64,000 nucleotides of DNA from contig NW_020170410.1 of the NCBI RefSeq assembly GCF_000524195.1, positions 190,204-254,203 of the forward strand, in the 5' to 3' direction. Below the pieces are notes generated by a model, which did not search any database, had not been told where the DNA came from, and worked only from the letters and a program-made list of their open reading frames with translations. Shown one piece after another: positions 45,914-58,587 of this stretch; the stretch's first letter is position 1, and every line of letters begins with the position of its first letter. The DNA comes from Echinococcus granulosus. Lineage: Eukaryota > Platyhelminthes > Cestoda > Cyclophyllidea > Taeniidae. The position numbers and the translations under genes are program-made.

Positions 45914-48900
45914 GATGTGAGTGTGATTTTGAAAAATTTTTCCTTCCGGTTTATGACTCTTCTCTGTATTTACGAACCGTCATTGCTAGAAACTTTCCCA
46001 AATCAAAGCCCATTCATAGTGAATATGAACAGCGAGTGCCTTTGGTTCTTATTCATGGGTTTGCCTCTGGTGTTGGGCTGTGGTGTAAAAACTTTGATAC
46101 TCTTTCTGCCTTCCGTCGTGTCTACGCGTTCGACCTGCTCGGTTTCGGTCGGAGTTCCCGACCGCCCTTTCCTAATACCGCTGAGGAAGTGGAAAACAAA
46201 TTTGTCGAAGACATTGAGGAGTGGAGGAAGAATATAAAATTGGACAAGTTTATTCTTCTTGGTCACAGTATGGGTGGCTTTATTGCTGCGTCTTACGCTC
46301 TCAGCCATCCTGAGAGGTAGGATCCCGATTATTTAGATTTTTTCAAAACCTGCACCTGTTCTGTTTTCAAACCACCTATTTGTCTTAGAATTGTTCATCT
46401 GGTTCTTATCGATCCATGGGGATTCATTGGACAAGAAGAAAATACCACTTCCTTCCCAAGTGGGGTTCGTGGATGGGTCGTCAAAAGACTAGCCTCTTTT
46501 CGAGCTCTAACCACCATGCGAATGATTGGACCATTCGGTCTCAACGCCATGCGCAAAGTCCGACAAGACTTTGGACAGGTTTATTTCCAGACATCTGCTT
46601 CAACGAATGTGAGTTAGTCCTAAAAAATCAAAAAAAAATAAATTTTGTTTTATTTTACAGGGAAACTAGACGACGCTATTCTTGTAGCAAAAGTGTTGTT
46701 TTCCTTCCTCTGCTCTTCGGAGTGTGCCTCTCTGTCGCGTTTTCTCTTGTAAATTAAAGAGTTGAATTTTTTTGCGATTTTCTAGGAACCTTGTGAGGTC
46801 AACGATGACTCTCATGATTTTGCTCATGTAAGCTCTTGGTCTGCTGGCAAAAAGCGATCCGTGGCATCCAAAATGGGTTTCTCCAAAGCCTCCAGCTTTG
46901 ACTCTCTCTCTCCCTACGATTCATCTGTTGTCTACAACTACATATACCACATCAATGTTCGTAATCCTACGTACGTATGTGCGTTGCATTTCTTATTGTC
47001 TTGGCAGACTGCAATTTTTGGATGAATTCTGAAATTATTTTCCATTTAAGTTACTATACACGAAACAGCTACCTCATTTTATGAAAGCATGCCATCACTA
47101 TCTTGAACAGTCTTCTTTAAGTGTTGCTTTGACTTGATGAAGACGCAGAAGATTGATAAAGACAGTTCTATGAGAAATCGTTATAGATATTCACACAGAT
47201 TTACCTTTGAGGCACAGTTTTGTTTCTCCCGTGCCAACACCTTAATAACATTAGTACGATTACGGGACGAGCGCCTAGGCACTTTCGTCTATGCCTCAGT
47301 TATTTAAACAGTCACGCGATATGCACTTTTACCGATTTCAAGACTGATCTGAACTAGGGTGTAGACAGATCCAGCATATATTTAATGGTCCTGAGTTCTC
47401 TTCGTCTGTCATTCTTCTGTTATCCCTAATCAGTTCCAAGAATCTTTGTCCTTTGCGGTTAGGTCATAATTGGAAGTTTGAAATTTGCCACACCAGTAGG
47501 AACCGTTATGAATCCGTTAGTCTACCTGCAGACAATTCTACTGAAAATTTTATGTTTACATCAAACAAATTGATTTTGACAAATATACAATTTTTGTGAA
47601 CATCTTAAACGTCTTTTTTACCCATGGATGTACTCTCCTTCGTGGAAGAAAACCCTTATGGACCGAGGGGTTTTGTTCTAACAAAGGTTATTATGATCGC
47701 AAATGAGCCAAGTAAAATATCACTGATGAGACTAGAACACTAAAACAGTTTCTGTTCAAGTAGACGTAAATAAATTTCAGTAGAATGTCAAACTAGCATT
47801 GTTTTGGATAAAATTGGATCATTTGAAATAACTCAGCACGAGTTAAGTAATCGTTCATGTAAAGAAAATTGCTTTGAATCCTTCCTTTTTCGGTAACACT
47901 TCACAAAAACGAAATGCACGAGCGCCCTGTTTTATTGTCGTATAGGGTAGAAGGCTGAAAGTAACGATTGAATGATGGGTATAAATGAATAATTTAAAAT
48001 GATTTAATTACTTTCCCAGCCCTGGTATTCATTGAAAAAGTTCAAGGGTAATAAAGATGATTTGAATCCCACATGCTAATTACTCGGAGGTGGTACTTAA
48101 ACTCCTCCCACGTTAACTGTACCTGTAAGTTTAGCCATGCCTCCATTTTATGAGAATACCAGCTATCAACCATATCTTTCGACAAAAATTGCTTTTTACA
48201 AGAAGCCTAGCCATTCAGAAAAGTTTGCTTGACCTCTGGACTTCCTTGCTAGCGGTCGTAAAAGTGCATAGTAAATCTACGAACACTCTCATCAAGTGAT
48301 TGCACAATTTGCCGAGTGTACTGTTCAACAAAGCGTTCATTTGAAAATAGACTGAATGGTTTGTTAAAGCATTCTTGAAAGCTACCGAAATGCTTGAATA
48401 GGTCGAAAAATGGACAAGCTGAAGCGAAAGGCAAATTCAAGTAGTGGCTTTTCTCCCTCCCTTTGTAGTGGAGAGGATGCCTTTAAAAATATGTCAATGC
48501 TGGGCTGGGCAGTGCTACCGATGCTGCCTCGAATACGGGATCTGAAGGCGGATGTACCCATTACCTTCATCTACGGTGGACGCTCCTGGGTCGATTTCTC
48601 TTCGGGCCTTCGTACTCGTGATCTACGTCCCGATTCCTACGTCGATGTTATGGTGGGTCTCTTCGTCCTCTTTATTTGACTTCTGATCTTCATTTTGGGC
48701 ATCGTTGGTTTCTAATTAAACGGCCACAAAAGTATCCTCCCATTCCGCTTTTCCTGATTACTGCTTCCATGCTAAGATGCGTAGAAGTCTTTTAACTCTT
48801 CCATTGGTGTTGTACCACTGCTATTTTGACAGTACGAGATATGTTGCGTCAGTCGGCCCGAAATATCGTATTTTCCTTCACACCATCATTAGGTTCTCCT

Positions 48901-51398
48901 TCCTCTGTCGACATCCCAGTGTGTGCTAAAACCTCTTTCTTCCCTTGTATTCTTCTAACCTAGTTAAATGTATTTGACTGTCAATTATAAAAAAAAAAAC
49001 ACACAATTTCTCTCGAAGTGCTATTCATGCATACATCTTAGGCATCACTTGGATTAAGAAGTATCATTTTCCACACAAATGTAGTAATGAACCGCGGACT
49101 CCTTCATAATTTGAACCGTATGAAACCTCTCGAATCACGCAGAAGTGTGACAAGTAGTAGTCTTGGAAAGCTTCTTAGTGTGCTTCGGTAATACTGTGGT
49201 CCCAAAAAAATTATTGGAGTGGTTTCTTTAGGCAGTCTTCCTGTTAATTGGGCGTCATTAACTATTTGGGAAAAAGTGTTGGTTAATTTTACTTTCCCAA
49301 GCCGTTAATAAGCACAATCCTGTGAGATCTCACTGTGATCTTCAAATATCAGGAATGCAATGTCTAGAGGAATGTGAGATCTGTAGGCTTTCGTGAAGGC
49401 ACCATGCTCTCTTCTCCATCCGTCGATCAAACGGGTCCTCTGGCGGCAGACTTTCATGTAGAACTGTTGTAATAACATCTCTCAAGGGAGGATCTGACTT
49501 AGTAACAATTTTCCTTTCTTCTGTTTTGAGAGAAATGTCTTGGGGGGTTGCAGAATCTTTTACTTACTGTTTTGATCAAGAAGTACTGGTATTACTTAAT
49601 TTTACATGTAATATAATGTCGCCATTTAAGGAGGCTAATGTAAGTGTTGAAGTGATTGAATGGTTTTCGCTGGACTTTGTGAATGAGAGATACGTAATTT
49701 GCTTACTATGCAATCGCCCTTTGCCACTCTCCCAATTTCGATACTACTTTCATCATTCTACGCACTTGGTGTGAAGGTGTTGTTTTTCCGTCATATGACC
49801 CCACGCGTCATTATTGTGCGCCACTTTCCTGTCAAACTGATTTCAGCGCCACATGTTACATGCATGTGGCTTAAACAAACCCCTTTCACATTGATGGAAA
49901 CTTCATGGGTATTATTTGGACCCGGCGCCTTGTTGTAAACAACTCTGCAACCTACCACGAAGTTTGGGAGGGGATCAGCTTACGAGCGTTGATTGCTTCG
50001 TCAAGGCGTATTTTTACTCTGCCAGATTTCTGCTAGTGATTCATGTTTGAACCATAAATAGAGCCTCTGTATGCATAGAAACTAAGAAGTCAGGCCTTAC
50101 AGAATGTGTCATTGTTAATGAGTTTGCATTCTAATTAAATATTTTACTAACTATGAAATAGTCCAAGTAAGAAGTATTGCCATCCAGTAGTAGTGTAAAA
50201 TTCTCCATCAACAAACTTTCAAATATTGTTGGAGCAAAAGCAACTTTTAATGCAGTTCAGGATCTACCTGCTGCTTCCACCGTACCCGCTTTCATCTCGC
50301 CACCAAGCATTACTGGATTAGGGTGAAAACTTTCGCGTGTCTGGCTCATTCACCTAGAATGGGGGTTTGCAGACTGTTGGCCAACACACTATGCATCCAC
50401 CGATAAACACTTTTTAAATGACTCGAACTATTTACTATAAGTTGTTTGCATTAATGACACGAGTGTTCAGGACATCGATAATTATTATCGGACCAACTGG
50501 CAGAATATTTACGTAAGCGAAATGAACAGAACACGGGAGGATGGAGACCTCGCATTTGACTGGTAGGCCTTCTCGTTTGATTGTCCTCCTCGAGACTCCC
50601 AGTAGTCACTGTTCCGCTTCTACCACCATAAGGTAGCAAGGCGCATTAAAACCAACTGTGGAACAGGCTTTTGCAACGGTTTTCTACTAAGACGAGCAGA
50701 TACTCGATTTTAAAAAAGCACCGATGCATCTCTTAGACTTAGATGACTTCACTGGAACCATTCCTTTTACAAACCCTCAAAATTTAATATTTACAGGCTA
50801 GTATTTGTAGCCATCTCGTCCCATTGATGACCACTGCCCAAAACTTCAGATCAGGATGAGTGGCTAAATCCAACGCGGTTTCGGTATCTATCTTTCTGTG
50901 CCACACCACAGACTCAGCTGACGAAATCAGGATTGTAGCTTTCGAATAAGCTTCGCTTACTCCCACCAATGCAGCCTGAATGGGGTATACTGGGTTTATT
51001 ATCAATCTGCAGCATAGTTGGAGAACTACCCTACCTATGTTGGATGTCATAGAGCTAGCCTGGTAGTCTAGTCACGGGGGAGCTAAAAGTCCTCGCAGTT
51101 AGATATAGAAATATGCCTGCTATAATCATTAGCTATCTACTACCAAAGAGTCATACTTCGCCGCCTTTTTTCCGCCTCACCGACAATGCAGGTGATCGAG
51201 GACGGCGGTCACCACGCCTACGCGGAGTACGCAGACGAGTTCAACAATTACGTGAACACCATTGCGCATCTGGTGGATGAGGGTCATGTCTTTCACGCGG
51301 GTGGCGAAGAGGCGGTGCAGATGGCGGCGGCTTCATCTTATCATCCCACCTCAACTTTTAATGAGACTAATAGCAGTGAAGTTTCACCTTCCAAATAA
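45914..51398 (+). CDS. ABHD4/ABHD5-type alpha/beta hydrolase (5' exon not found)
   Basis: Exons 45914-46316, 46389-46578, 46786-46970, 48469-48652 and 51192-51398 join in phase to about 389 residues and a TAA stop; the first exon starts mid-codon, so a 5' exon is missing. Blocks match the ABHD4/5 subfamily: [91 protein letters not shown] and LRPDSYV. In mammals these proteins act in N-acyl phospholipid hydrolysis (ABHD4) or activate lipid-droplet lipase (ABHD5). The nucleophile elbow GHSMGG (46261-46278) keeps Ser, as in ABHD4 and unlike ABHD5, where it is Asn; catalysis is therefore likely. A Ser-rich insert occupies 46786-46945 and a polar tail of about 40 residues follows the catalytic His. 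Confidence 0.9.
50451..51050 (-). other. Unexplained minus-strand open segments inside the last ABHD intron
   Basis: Two minus-strand frames (51050-50784, 88 codons; 50639-50451, 62 codons) lie in the 2.5-kb intron 48653-51191. They are more GC-rich and more protein-like in composition than the surrounding intron (for example [14 protein letters not shown]). I recognise no family. They could be remnants of a dispersed element or chance. Confidence 0.25.
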
Positions 51399-51399
51399 A
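51394..51399 (+). terminator. AATAAA overlapping the ABHD stop codon
   Basis: AATAAA spans the TAA stop (51396-51398). If used, the 3' UTR would be only about 20 nt; no other canonical AATAAA was noticed in the next few hundred bases, so its use is uncertain. Confidence 0.35.
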
Positions 51400-52251
51400 C
51401 TATTATTCCCTCCCTCCTTTCTCGCATCACTTCTTGACGCTTCTGAACCCTCTGCTCAACCATCCAAAGTGATTTCACTACCCCTGCTTTTTATTTCCAT
51501 CTTCTAGCTAAGTGTGGATTTTCACGAAGGTCTGATTCTACCTCGAGAAGTGAATTGGTAAAACAATTTTACTTCACCTCTTGGGATCTTCTTTTGTTAT
51601 TCAGAGAAGTCATTTTGTGACTAGCCAATCTGAGCCCCATTGTGAACGCTGACCAAAAGTTGAAGTTTTGGGTGTAGAAACAGAATTCAGAACCTTTCCA
51701 ACTGATACTTTTGTAAACCCAGTAGAAACGTTGTGGATATTGGCATTAATCGAAAGGAAAATCAAGGATAAACCAAGATGTCGTGGACCTGTTTGTCTGC
51801 TCTTGCGTGGTCGTAAAGTATTGGAGACACTTCATTTCCAATCTGTTTTATCCTAAGTTTGCTCGAGACTACCACTGATGTTTCGCTTGATAATACAACT
51901 AGCAGGCTCGAAATGGTGAGCTAAAATATGGAAATCATAGGCAGAAATAGAAAGCCACTTTAGAAGTCTGACGAAATTTCTCTTTAGTAACGTGGAAACA
52001 GCAGTCCAAAAGTTCAACCGTCTCAATAACGAGGATTATACACAAAAAACGTCTTTTAACGTAGCACAACTAGATGCCCTGCTAAAAGATATTTAACAAG
52101 ATACCCTTTACCAATATTTGAATAAAGAATAGGTGCAGTAAGTTCAAATGTTTTTTTCCAAAATAAAACTCGAAAGCACAAACCTTTGGTAAAAAGAAAT
52201 TGTTGAAGATGAATCCGGTAGGTTATTTCCACACCAATTCTGTTCTTTGTC

Positions 52252-52257
52252 TTTATT
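52252..52257 (-). terminator. Polyadenylation signal of the SETD4-like gene
   Basis: AATAAA on the minus strand 44 nt after the stop codon, implying a very short 3' UTR. Confidence 0.6.
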
Positions 52258-52300
52258 CTCCTCAAGGACTGAGCCACTACCAGCTCTTAAATGCAGAAGT

Positions 52301-53672
52301 TCATCTTGTCGACTTGAGCAGGTCACGTCTTGAGGCGAGTAATGTGATCAAGAGGTCAATAAATGCATGATGGCAATCCAGTGCGGTCACAGATTCAAGC
52401 GCCCTTTCAGTCTCTTCAAGAAGGCAGTTCAGAAGTAACCGAAGACCACGCTGAACAGAAGGAGAACGATCATCTTCGTCAAGGCTGTAAAGAACACCCA
52501 AAGGTGGAATCGTTTCATCAGATGTGAACAGAGCGAAGAGAATCAAAGCAAGGTAGTAAGATGGTCCCTCTATCGTCAAGTAGACTGATTTCCACGTTGC
52601 ATCATCCCCAGTTGAGGGCAGTCGAAAAGTTGAGAGAATAAGATTTAGCTTTTGGATAGATCCACTAATGGATAACAAGTTCCCGAAGGTAGGATAGATT
52701 ACGTCACATGGATTCTTGACACCGGGAATACAGAAGCCGTATTCACACAACAGAAAGAGGTTATCATGTTTTCCGTAGTTGATAAAAACCTATAAGCAGA
52801 ATACACATCAGATAAGCTAACGCAAATCTTTGCAAGCAACCGTGTGGTAACTCATCTACCTGTTCGCCTGCTTGATAAGACGAGTCTGTCTTCACCTTTA
52901 GTACACCATTTGTGACCTCAATGCTAACAGACACGTCAGGTGAATGATTAAACAAATCAAAGAAAGGAATGATAGCGATGTTCTCATTGCTTCGATAAAA
53001 AAATCGAGGCTCAGAATCACAAATATGAGGAAGTGTGGACTTATTACCACCCCAGAGGCGAAGATTGACGTAGACACAGCGTGAATTAACAACTGACCAG
53101 GCCCATGCAAAATCTAATGGGGGATCAAAAGACGCCAAATTTGCAAAAAGGCGTCGGTAAGACCTACGCATCCTCTCTATCTGTGATTCAAAGGCGATTA
53201 CCAGAGGCTTAGGCAAGAGAGGATGGAGTTTACTAACCATTTTGGGGCTTTCGATAGAAACGTAAGCGATATCCGCAAAAGACTTGGGAAGTATGTCAAA
53301 ATACGCTTGCCACAAACACCAAAGATAACATTTCGGGTTCTGATGTGAAAACTTAAGATGGAAAAAGAATAAAACCAGAACGTCCTGCGGATCCTGAACA
53401 GTTACATTAACTGTTGGTTTCCAGAACTCATCAAAACCACAAGAACATTGGTTAAGGAGATAATGAGAACGACGAGGTGTGAGAACCAAGCGCGGATCAT
53501 CCACCTTAATCGAAAGTAGATAGCTGTCAGACGACGGAAGAGATTTGCGTGCGACTAAGCCTCGACCACCTGTTGCTACTGTGTCTGATATTTCTAGTCC
53601 TAAAGTTCCTGGATCGCCGGCCCCATGGTTTAGTTCTTCAAACCATTTTAAGAACTGTGCCTGCTGTGACAT
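52301..53672 (-). CDS. SETD4: SETD4-like SET-domain methyltransferase
   Basis: Two exons, 52860-53672 and 52301-52789, joined across a 70-nt intron (CAG|GTAGAT to TTATAG|GTT) give 433 residues ending in TGA. It is a lysine methyltransferase of the SETD3/SETD4/Rubisco LSMT class. The N-SET part reads GRGLVARKSLPSS; the SET core has a long insert, then FFDLFNHSPDVSV (NHS at 52941-52949) and, after the intron, VFINYGKHDNLFLLCEYGF, the cofactor-binding and catalytic Tyr motifs. A C-terminal helical region of about 150 residues fits the substrate-binding domain. SETD4 is preferred over SETD3 because of length and the HSPDVSV/INYG context. The ATG at 53672 is the first in frame. Substrate cannot be inferred. 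Confidence 0.85.
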
Positions 53673-54502
53673 TCCCTAGTGCTACTTGGCTCAGAAAATA
53701 CCCAGGACCAAAGAAAAGCAGACCTCACCCAGCAAATGTTGTATAAAGCGGTCAACGATCAGGAAAGGAAAAGAAAACAGGTGTATTATTTGAGTATTTA
53801 AATCGTGGCAGGGTTTCTGCATATTTTTCTTACAGTTTTCCACGTCTCTTGAGTTATAGCTAGTAGCACATTTTATTACTTCTTTGAGCAACAAAACCAA
53901 GTTGTCTATTGAATAAAAGACTTATAGGGCTAAGCAATGCTAAAGAGACGTTAAATATAATACTTTACTGCGTAAATTAACATGAGCAGTTGCATTTGTT
54001 AAGTAAATAGCCAACTTCTACTGGGGATGCAATGCCCATTTCTCAGTCAACTATTATGCGAAATTTTTTTGTATCATTTAATTTCTCTCTATTCTGATTA
54101 AGCATGTCTCTTTCTCAACTGCACATAAAACCTTACTGTTTTTAAAAAAAAGCTGTTAGTTAGGTTTAGATGAATTTGAGATTTTTTTAAAAATAAGGAT
54201 TCAATCAGCACTAGAATTTTAGAACAAACGTAGCACATTGGATATAACAAGTTCTGTATTTCTCCTATTTACTTCTAATTTCATATAATTCAAATGAGGA
54301 GAGAGCGTAGATGGTGACGTATTTTACTTGGCAATAATATGAGAGTTAATAGACGTCCAAGGATTTAAGGAGATCGGTTTCCTTTCTTTCTCAAGGGTTA
54401 AGGGTGTGCGCTTCGTCACGTGGCTAATGTGGACCGTGGTACAATCGATGCTTTGAACCCATGGGAGTGTGATGAATATCCAAACGTCCAGCTGTAGGGG
54501 GA
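53673..54502. other. Shared head-to-head promoter interval SETD4-like / PACRG
   Basis: 830 nt between the two divergent start codons, AT-rich with several poly-T and poly-A runs. No TATA box or RNA gene was recognised. Any untranslated first exons and a bidirectional promoter should lie here. Confidence 0.4.
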
Positions 54503-55886
54503 ATGAGCTGTGCCACCCCCACTGACAAAATCTACCGAAGGGTGACATGTTCACCCAAACGACCACCTCAACCCCTCTGCGAGACTCTCCGAGAGGCAGA
54601 TAAGGCACGATGTCGGCTCGACCCCTGCGAATGCAAGGAAGATAAATGCGGACTCCAACCACGCCGCATTCCCTTGCTAGGCACAGAAGATCCCCCACCG
54701 GAGAAATCTAAACGTGCTTTTGGTATGCAAGCAGAGCAAGGCATCTGGGATATTGGGAAGCCGCTCCCAAGCAGAGTTTACCTACCTCTGAGGCGATCAC
54801 GATTTCGTGTAAGATATGAAAGGGGCCTCTATCCTTTCCACCTCGACTATTCAGCAGACGTTTCCGTCGCTAGGATCACCTGGTGTGTCGATATGGAGCA
54901 GTATGATATTACTGATCTGCTGAAAGACACGCTTGAAGCACAGTCGGATGATTCGCATTGGGCACACGTAGGACACTTGGTCTTCATGGACTTGCTGAAG
55001 CACTTGCCCCCTGTAAAATTGGCTGGCACACTGCCTTCCTTCTCCATTGAGTTCAGGAAGATGATGCGTAGAAGTGAGTAGCAAATTTTAGTAGGCTTAA
55101 ATTTGTATACTTCTGATCTAAAAGACAACCGCTCAATCAATAGTCCTGTTATGAACCAAAACCACCAAGGTTTAGTGTCATCACTCCACTTCCACAACAC
55201 CCGGCTATTTTCATTTAAGCGATGTATCAACATTAAAACAAAATCGAAAAAATTATCTGATTAGATTTAGAACGCATTATTTAGTCTTGATGTTTGTTAT
55301 TATGAGAGTCTATTGTTTTGACTTCTTATTGTTTTAGCTTATCAGCATAAGGTTAGACAATGGGAGTCAGTTTTTTAAGATCGCTAAAGTAAATGGGAAC
55401 ATGCAATTTACTTCTACCAGAAGGATAGTAGAGAATGATTGATTTTGATATGGAAAAGATTTTTTTTCTCATTCTGCTTTGTTAATGCATGTTGAATTGG
55501 ACTTGGATGAAGAGAGATTGAAATATGCAGGAAGGACTAACGATCCATGAACCCCTCTTGTAGATAACGAAGAAATAGCGCGACGTCTTCTGAAAATGCT
55601 AAAGGAACTGGCCCTAGTGGTGACTAGCATTGGTCCCGAATTAGCCTTCTATGCACACGACCTTTTCAATCTCTGCAACCAGTGGCTGGAGCGATACAAG
55701 GAGGTCGGTGATCGCATTGTCTACGAGCAGAAGAAGCGCATTCACCTGAATGACCTCACTGACGAACTGCACGCCATTTTTGAGGTAGTATCGGGAGCTG
55801 AGCATGACTACGCAGTAGCAGGCATGAAGTTGGCCATTCCCACCTACCGGATTCCCGAGAAGGCGGCAAATCCACCAGGAAAATGA
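54503..55886 (+). CDS. PACRG: PACRG-family ciliary protein
   Basis: Exons 54503-55073 and 55564-55886 join in phase 1 to 297 residues. PACRG is a microtubule inner-junction protein of axonemal doublets, so expression in sperm, flame cells or sensory cilia is expected. The first ~95 residues are a Cys/Pro/charged extension (CECKEDKCG). The ParcG domain follows: RVRYERGLYPFHLDY, ITWCVDMEQYD, then paired helices (RRLLKMLKELALVVTSIG, YEQKKRIHLNDLTDELHAIFE) and ends IPTYRI, where human PACRG has VPTYES. The alternative is PACRG-like (PACRGL); YERG and W-V-x-x-E favour PACRG itself. The ATG at 54503 is the first in the open frame. Confidence 0.78.
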
Positions 55887-55952
55887 TGCAACACTTTGGT
55901 TGGGATATACCCATTGGTGCAATGTTTGAGTAGCACCTAATTGTCTTCAACA

Positions 55953-55958
55953 AATAAA
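55953..55958 (+). terminator. Polyadenylation signal of PACRG
   Basis: AATAAA 66 nt after the TGA stop, the first canonical signal downstream. Confidence 0.65.
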
Positions 55959-58587
55959 ATATCCTTTTGAAATTTTTGTTTGAGGTCGAGATATCGGGTC
56001 GGTTCAAACGGACATTAAACAAAAATTGCTTTCTTCATGATAGGGGCCACGTCACCAAGTAGAGGTACAATCGCAGAGTCCTAAGTGCCCGCAAAACGAC
56101 GAAGAAGGGTTGAGCAAACACTTATTATACTATGTAGCTCTCTTCCTACTTCATATGTCGTCCCCAATGCTCCCCTTGGTCATACTCCGGCGTTGGCCAC
56201 CGCAATGAATTCGTTTCTGTAAGAAGGCACCCACTAGCCATCGCGTCAGTCACCGAATTCGTGTGCAGCTGAGACGATAACCTACTGCAACGTCACTGAT
56301 CACTCTCAGAAATTCAACTGGATCTGGAGTTTTGTCGTGTTTTGGAATTGTAGTGGGGATGAAGGAATGTGCTGCCCATCTCGTATTCCCATTACTAGTC
56401 GTAAGACCACTGGCTGAAAAGTAGTCATTTAGTAAGGAACGGGATTTAAAATGGTATCGTAAGAATAGGATTTCGCATCTTTTCCCCCTTGCCACTTTGC
56501 TCTCGCTTTACTGCTACCCTACCATACCTACCCAAGTTATTTCTGGCTAGTGGCAAGGTGGAGGATGTATCGCGTTTTCACCTAATTGACATCTTCTTAC
56601 GGGTATCCTAGCCACCTCCGTAACGAACCATTACCGACAATTCCCTACTAATGTCGCTTCAGTTGTAAATAACACTCCAATAGAAAAGGTACTGGGGTAG
56701 TTGCCGAAAATTGACGTCAAATTCAACCCTTCTGTTGGGAGTTGATACAGATTCTCTCACCCTAACTGTATATTTTTTCTTTCGTCACATAATAATTTTA
56801 CAATTAGGGATGGATATCAGAATAGATCTCCTTTACGGTCAAAGTTGCTTTAGCTATCACCACCGTTGCCCTTCAAGCGATTTCTGAAGGCGAAAGAAGC
56901 CATAACATTAGGTCAAAGATGTGCTACGGGGGCTGCTGGAATGGCATGCTGGCAAGCGGAAGTAAAAAAGCGGATCCTTAAGTATTTGCAAAGCCAAAAT
57001 AAAGAGATGGCCAATTAATCAAAGTACTGCAATGCAACATCTCAAATCACTGTCAAATGTCATTTTTACCTACTCCACGAAGGCATTTAACCACAAAGTT
57101 GACCTTTCGGAAAGACTTACGAAGACGCGGAAAGGATTATTGCAAAAGCACATCCGGTATTCGTAAATACATTTCTTCTAGTCTTCTGCAGTAAGATTTT
57201 TTAGCAAATGCCCTATGGCCTTCAGAGCACATTATAGAAAGATTTCATGAGTAATTTTATAGTGAGTCCAGGGTTAGCGATTACGATACCACTCAATTTG
57301 AATGATTGCGAATTTTTTTGACGGGAATGCAAGCTTTTTTTTCGTATTTACATTTGGTGAATGCAAGGGCTGGCAAACCGTATCTACAAGCAACAAATCG
57401 AGTTATTACGTCTGGCAATATGGTTGAAGTTGTCGCAAGTGCTTTAGTTATTTTTCGCTCTTAAAAATGTTACTAATTTTTATAAGTAGCATTAATACCT
57501 ACAAATTATTACTTAAGCGTAAAAACACTTTGGCACACGATTAACAAGCCAAGACATTAAGATACACTTATCCTGGTGGTGTGAAAATGGTATGTGCTGG
57601 TCACCTACCTTAGCTAGTGGCAGAGGAACCCTAAGTCAGGTCTTAAACATATGCCCTTAAAGATTTAAAATCCATCTGCCCATACGATTTCAAAGTGAAA
57701 ACCCAGATATCACTTAGTCGCTGCATCATGTAACCAAGGCAGAAAAAGAATTCATTCATCATATTTACGGACTCTATTGGTGTCCATCATCCATTGACAG
57801 GATTGTGATCACGTCGTTAGCCTGGCAACATAGAATGCACAATCGTATGTAAGTATAATAGCGACCGCTACTCCCCTGAATCAGACATGTTTGTTATTTA
57901 CTACTGTCAATTTCAGCCTTAAAGTTGGCGAAAGGGATTTAATTAACAAGGCGAAATTTTTGAGACACCCCACCAAATGAGCACCCCACTCTACTTGGAA
58001 TTAATCAAATGTGCAAATACGCTGATGCAAATAGCTCTGGAAACAGTCAACCATTACTCACAACTGCTCCATTTACATTTGCATCGCTGAGGCACCAACA
58101 GAATGATAGGGCACAGCCTGGTCTCACGCCGACATTGTGACTTGGCGACATTATGGTGGTGTGGGGTGCTCTCGCGCTTGTCGTAACACACATTGCCGCA
58201 CATGGCTACCCGTCTCACCTTTCAGCGGTCAATGCTATAAGAAGTAACCCGACCTAGTGAATGAGTAGCCATGTTACAGGATGTCTTTATAGAGGGTTAA
58301 GTAAGCCAGCTGGAGGGCTTAATTAGGGTGTGTTTAAGCTGAGGAACATGGAGGAATGTGTGTATATTGCTGTAGGTTTCAGGCTGCCTCAGGCAAATGG
58401 AGTGAATTGTTGCACACACAATCAATGCACTTCAGGTGTGCAACTCAAGAGGCTTTGAATACTCCAGGCGAGTGATGTGAGAAGCAAGCCAATCTCTAGC
58501 CCAGAGAAGCATGCGCACAAGCGCTCGACTAGAAACATTCACCATGAGTGTGTTTGTTTATGTGTGCAGTAGAGAAAAAATCCATTC
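55959..58587. other. Intergenic region PACRG / dynein light chain 1
   Basis: About 2.6 kb. An 81-codon minus-strand frame (56250-56495) matches nothing I know. The stretch 58080-58500 is less AT-rich than the rest and may hold the dynein light chain promoter or a non-coding first exon, but no motif is firm enough to call. Confidence 0.4.
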
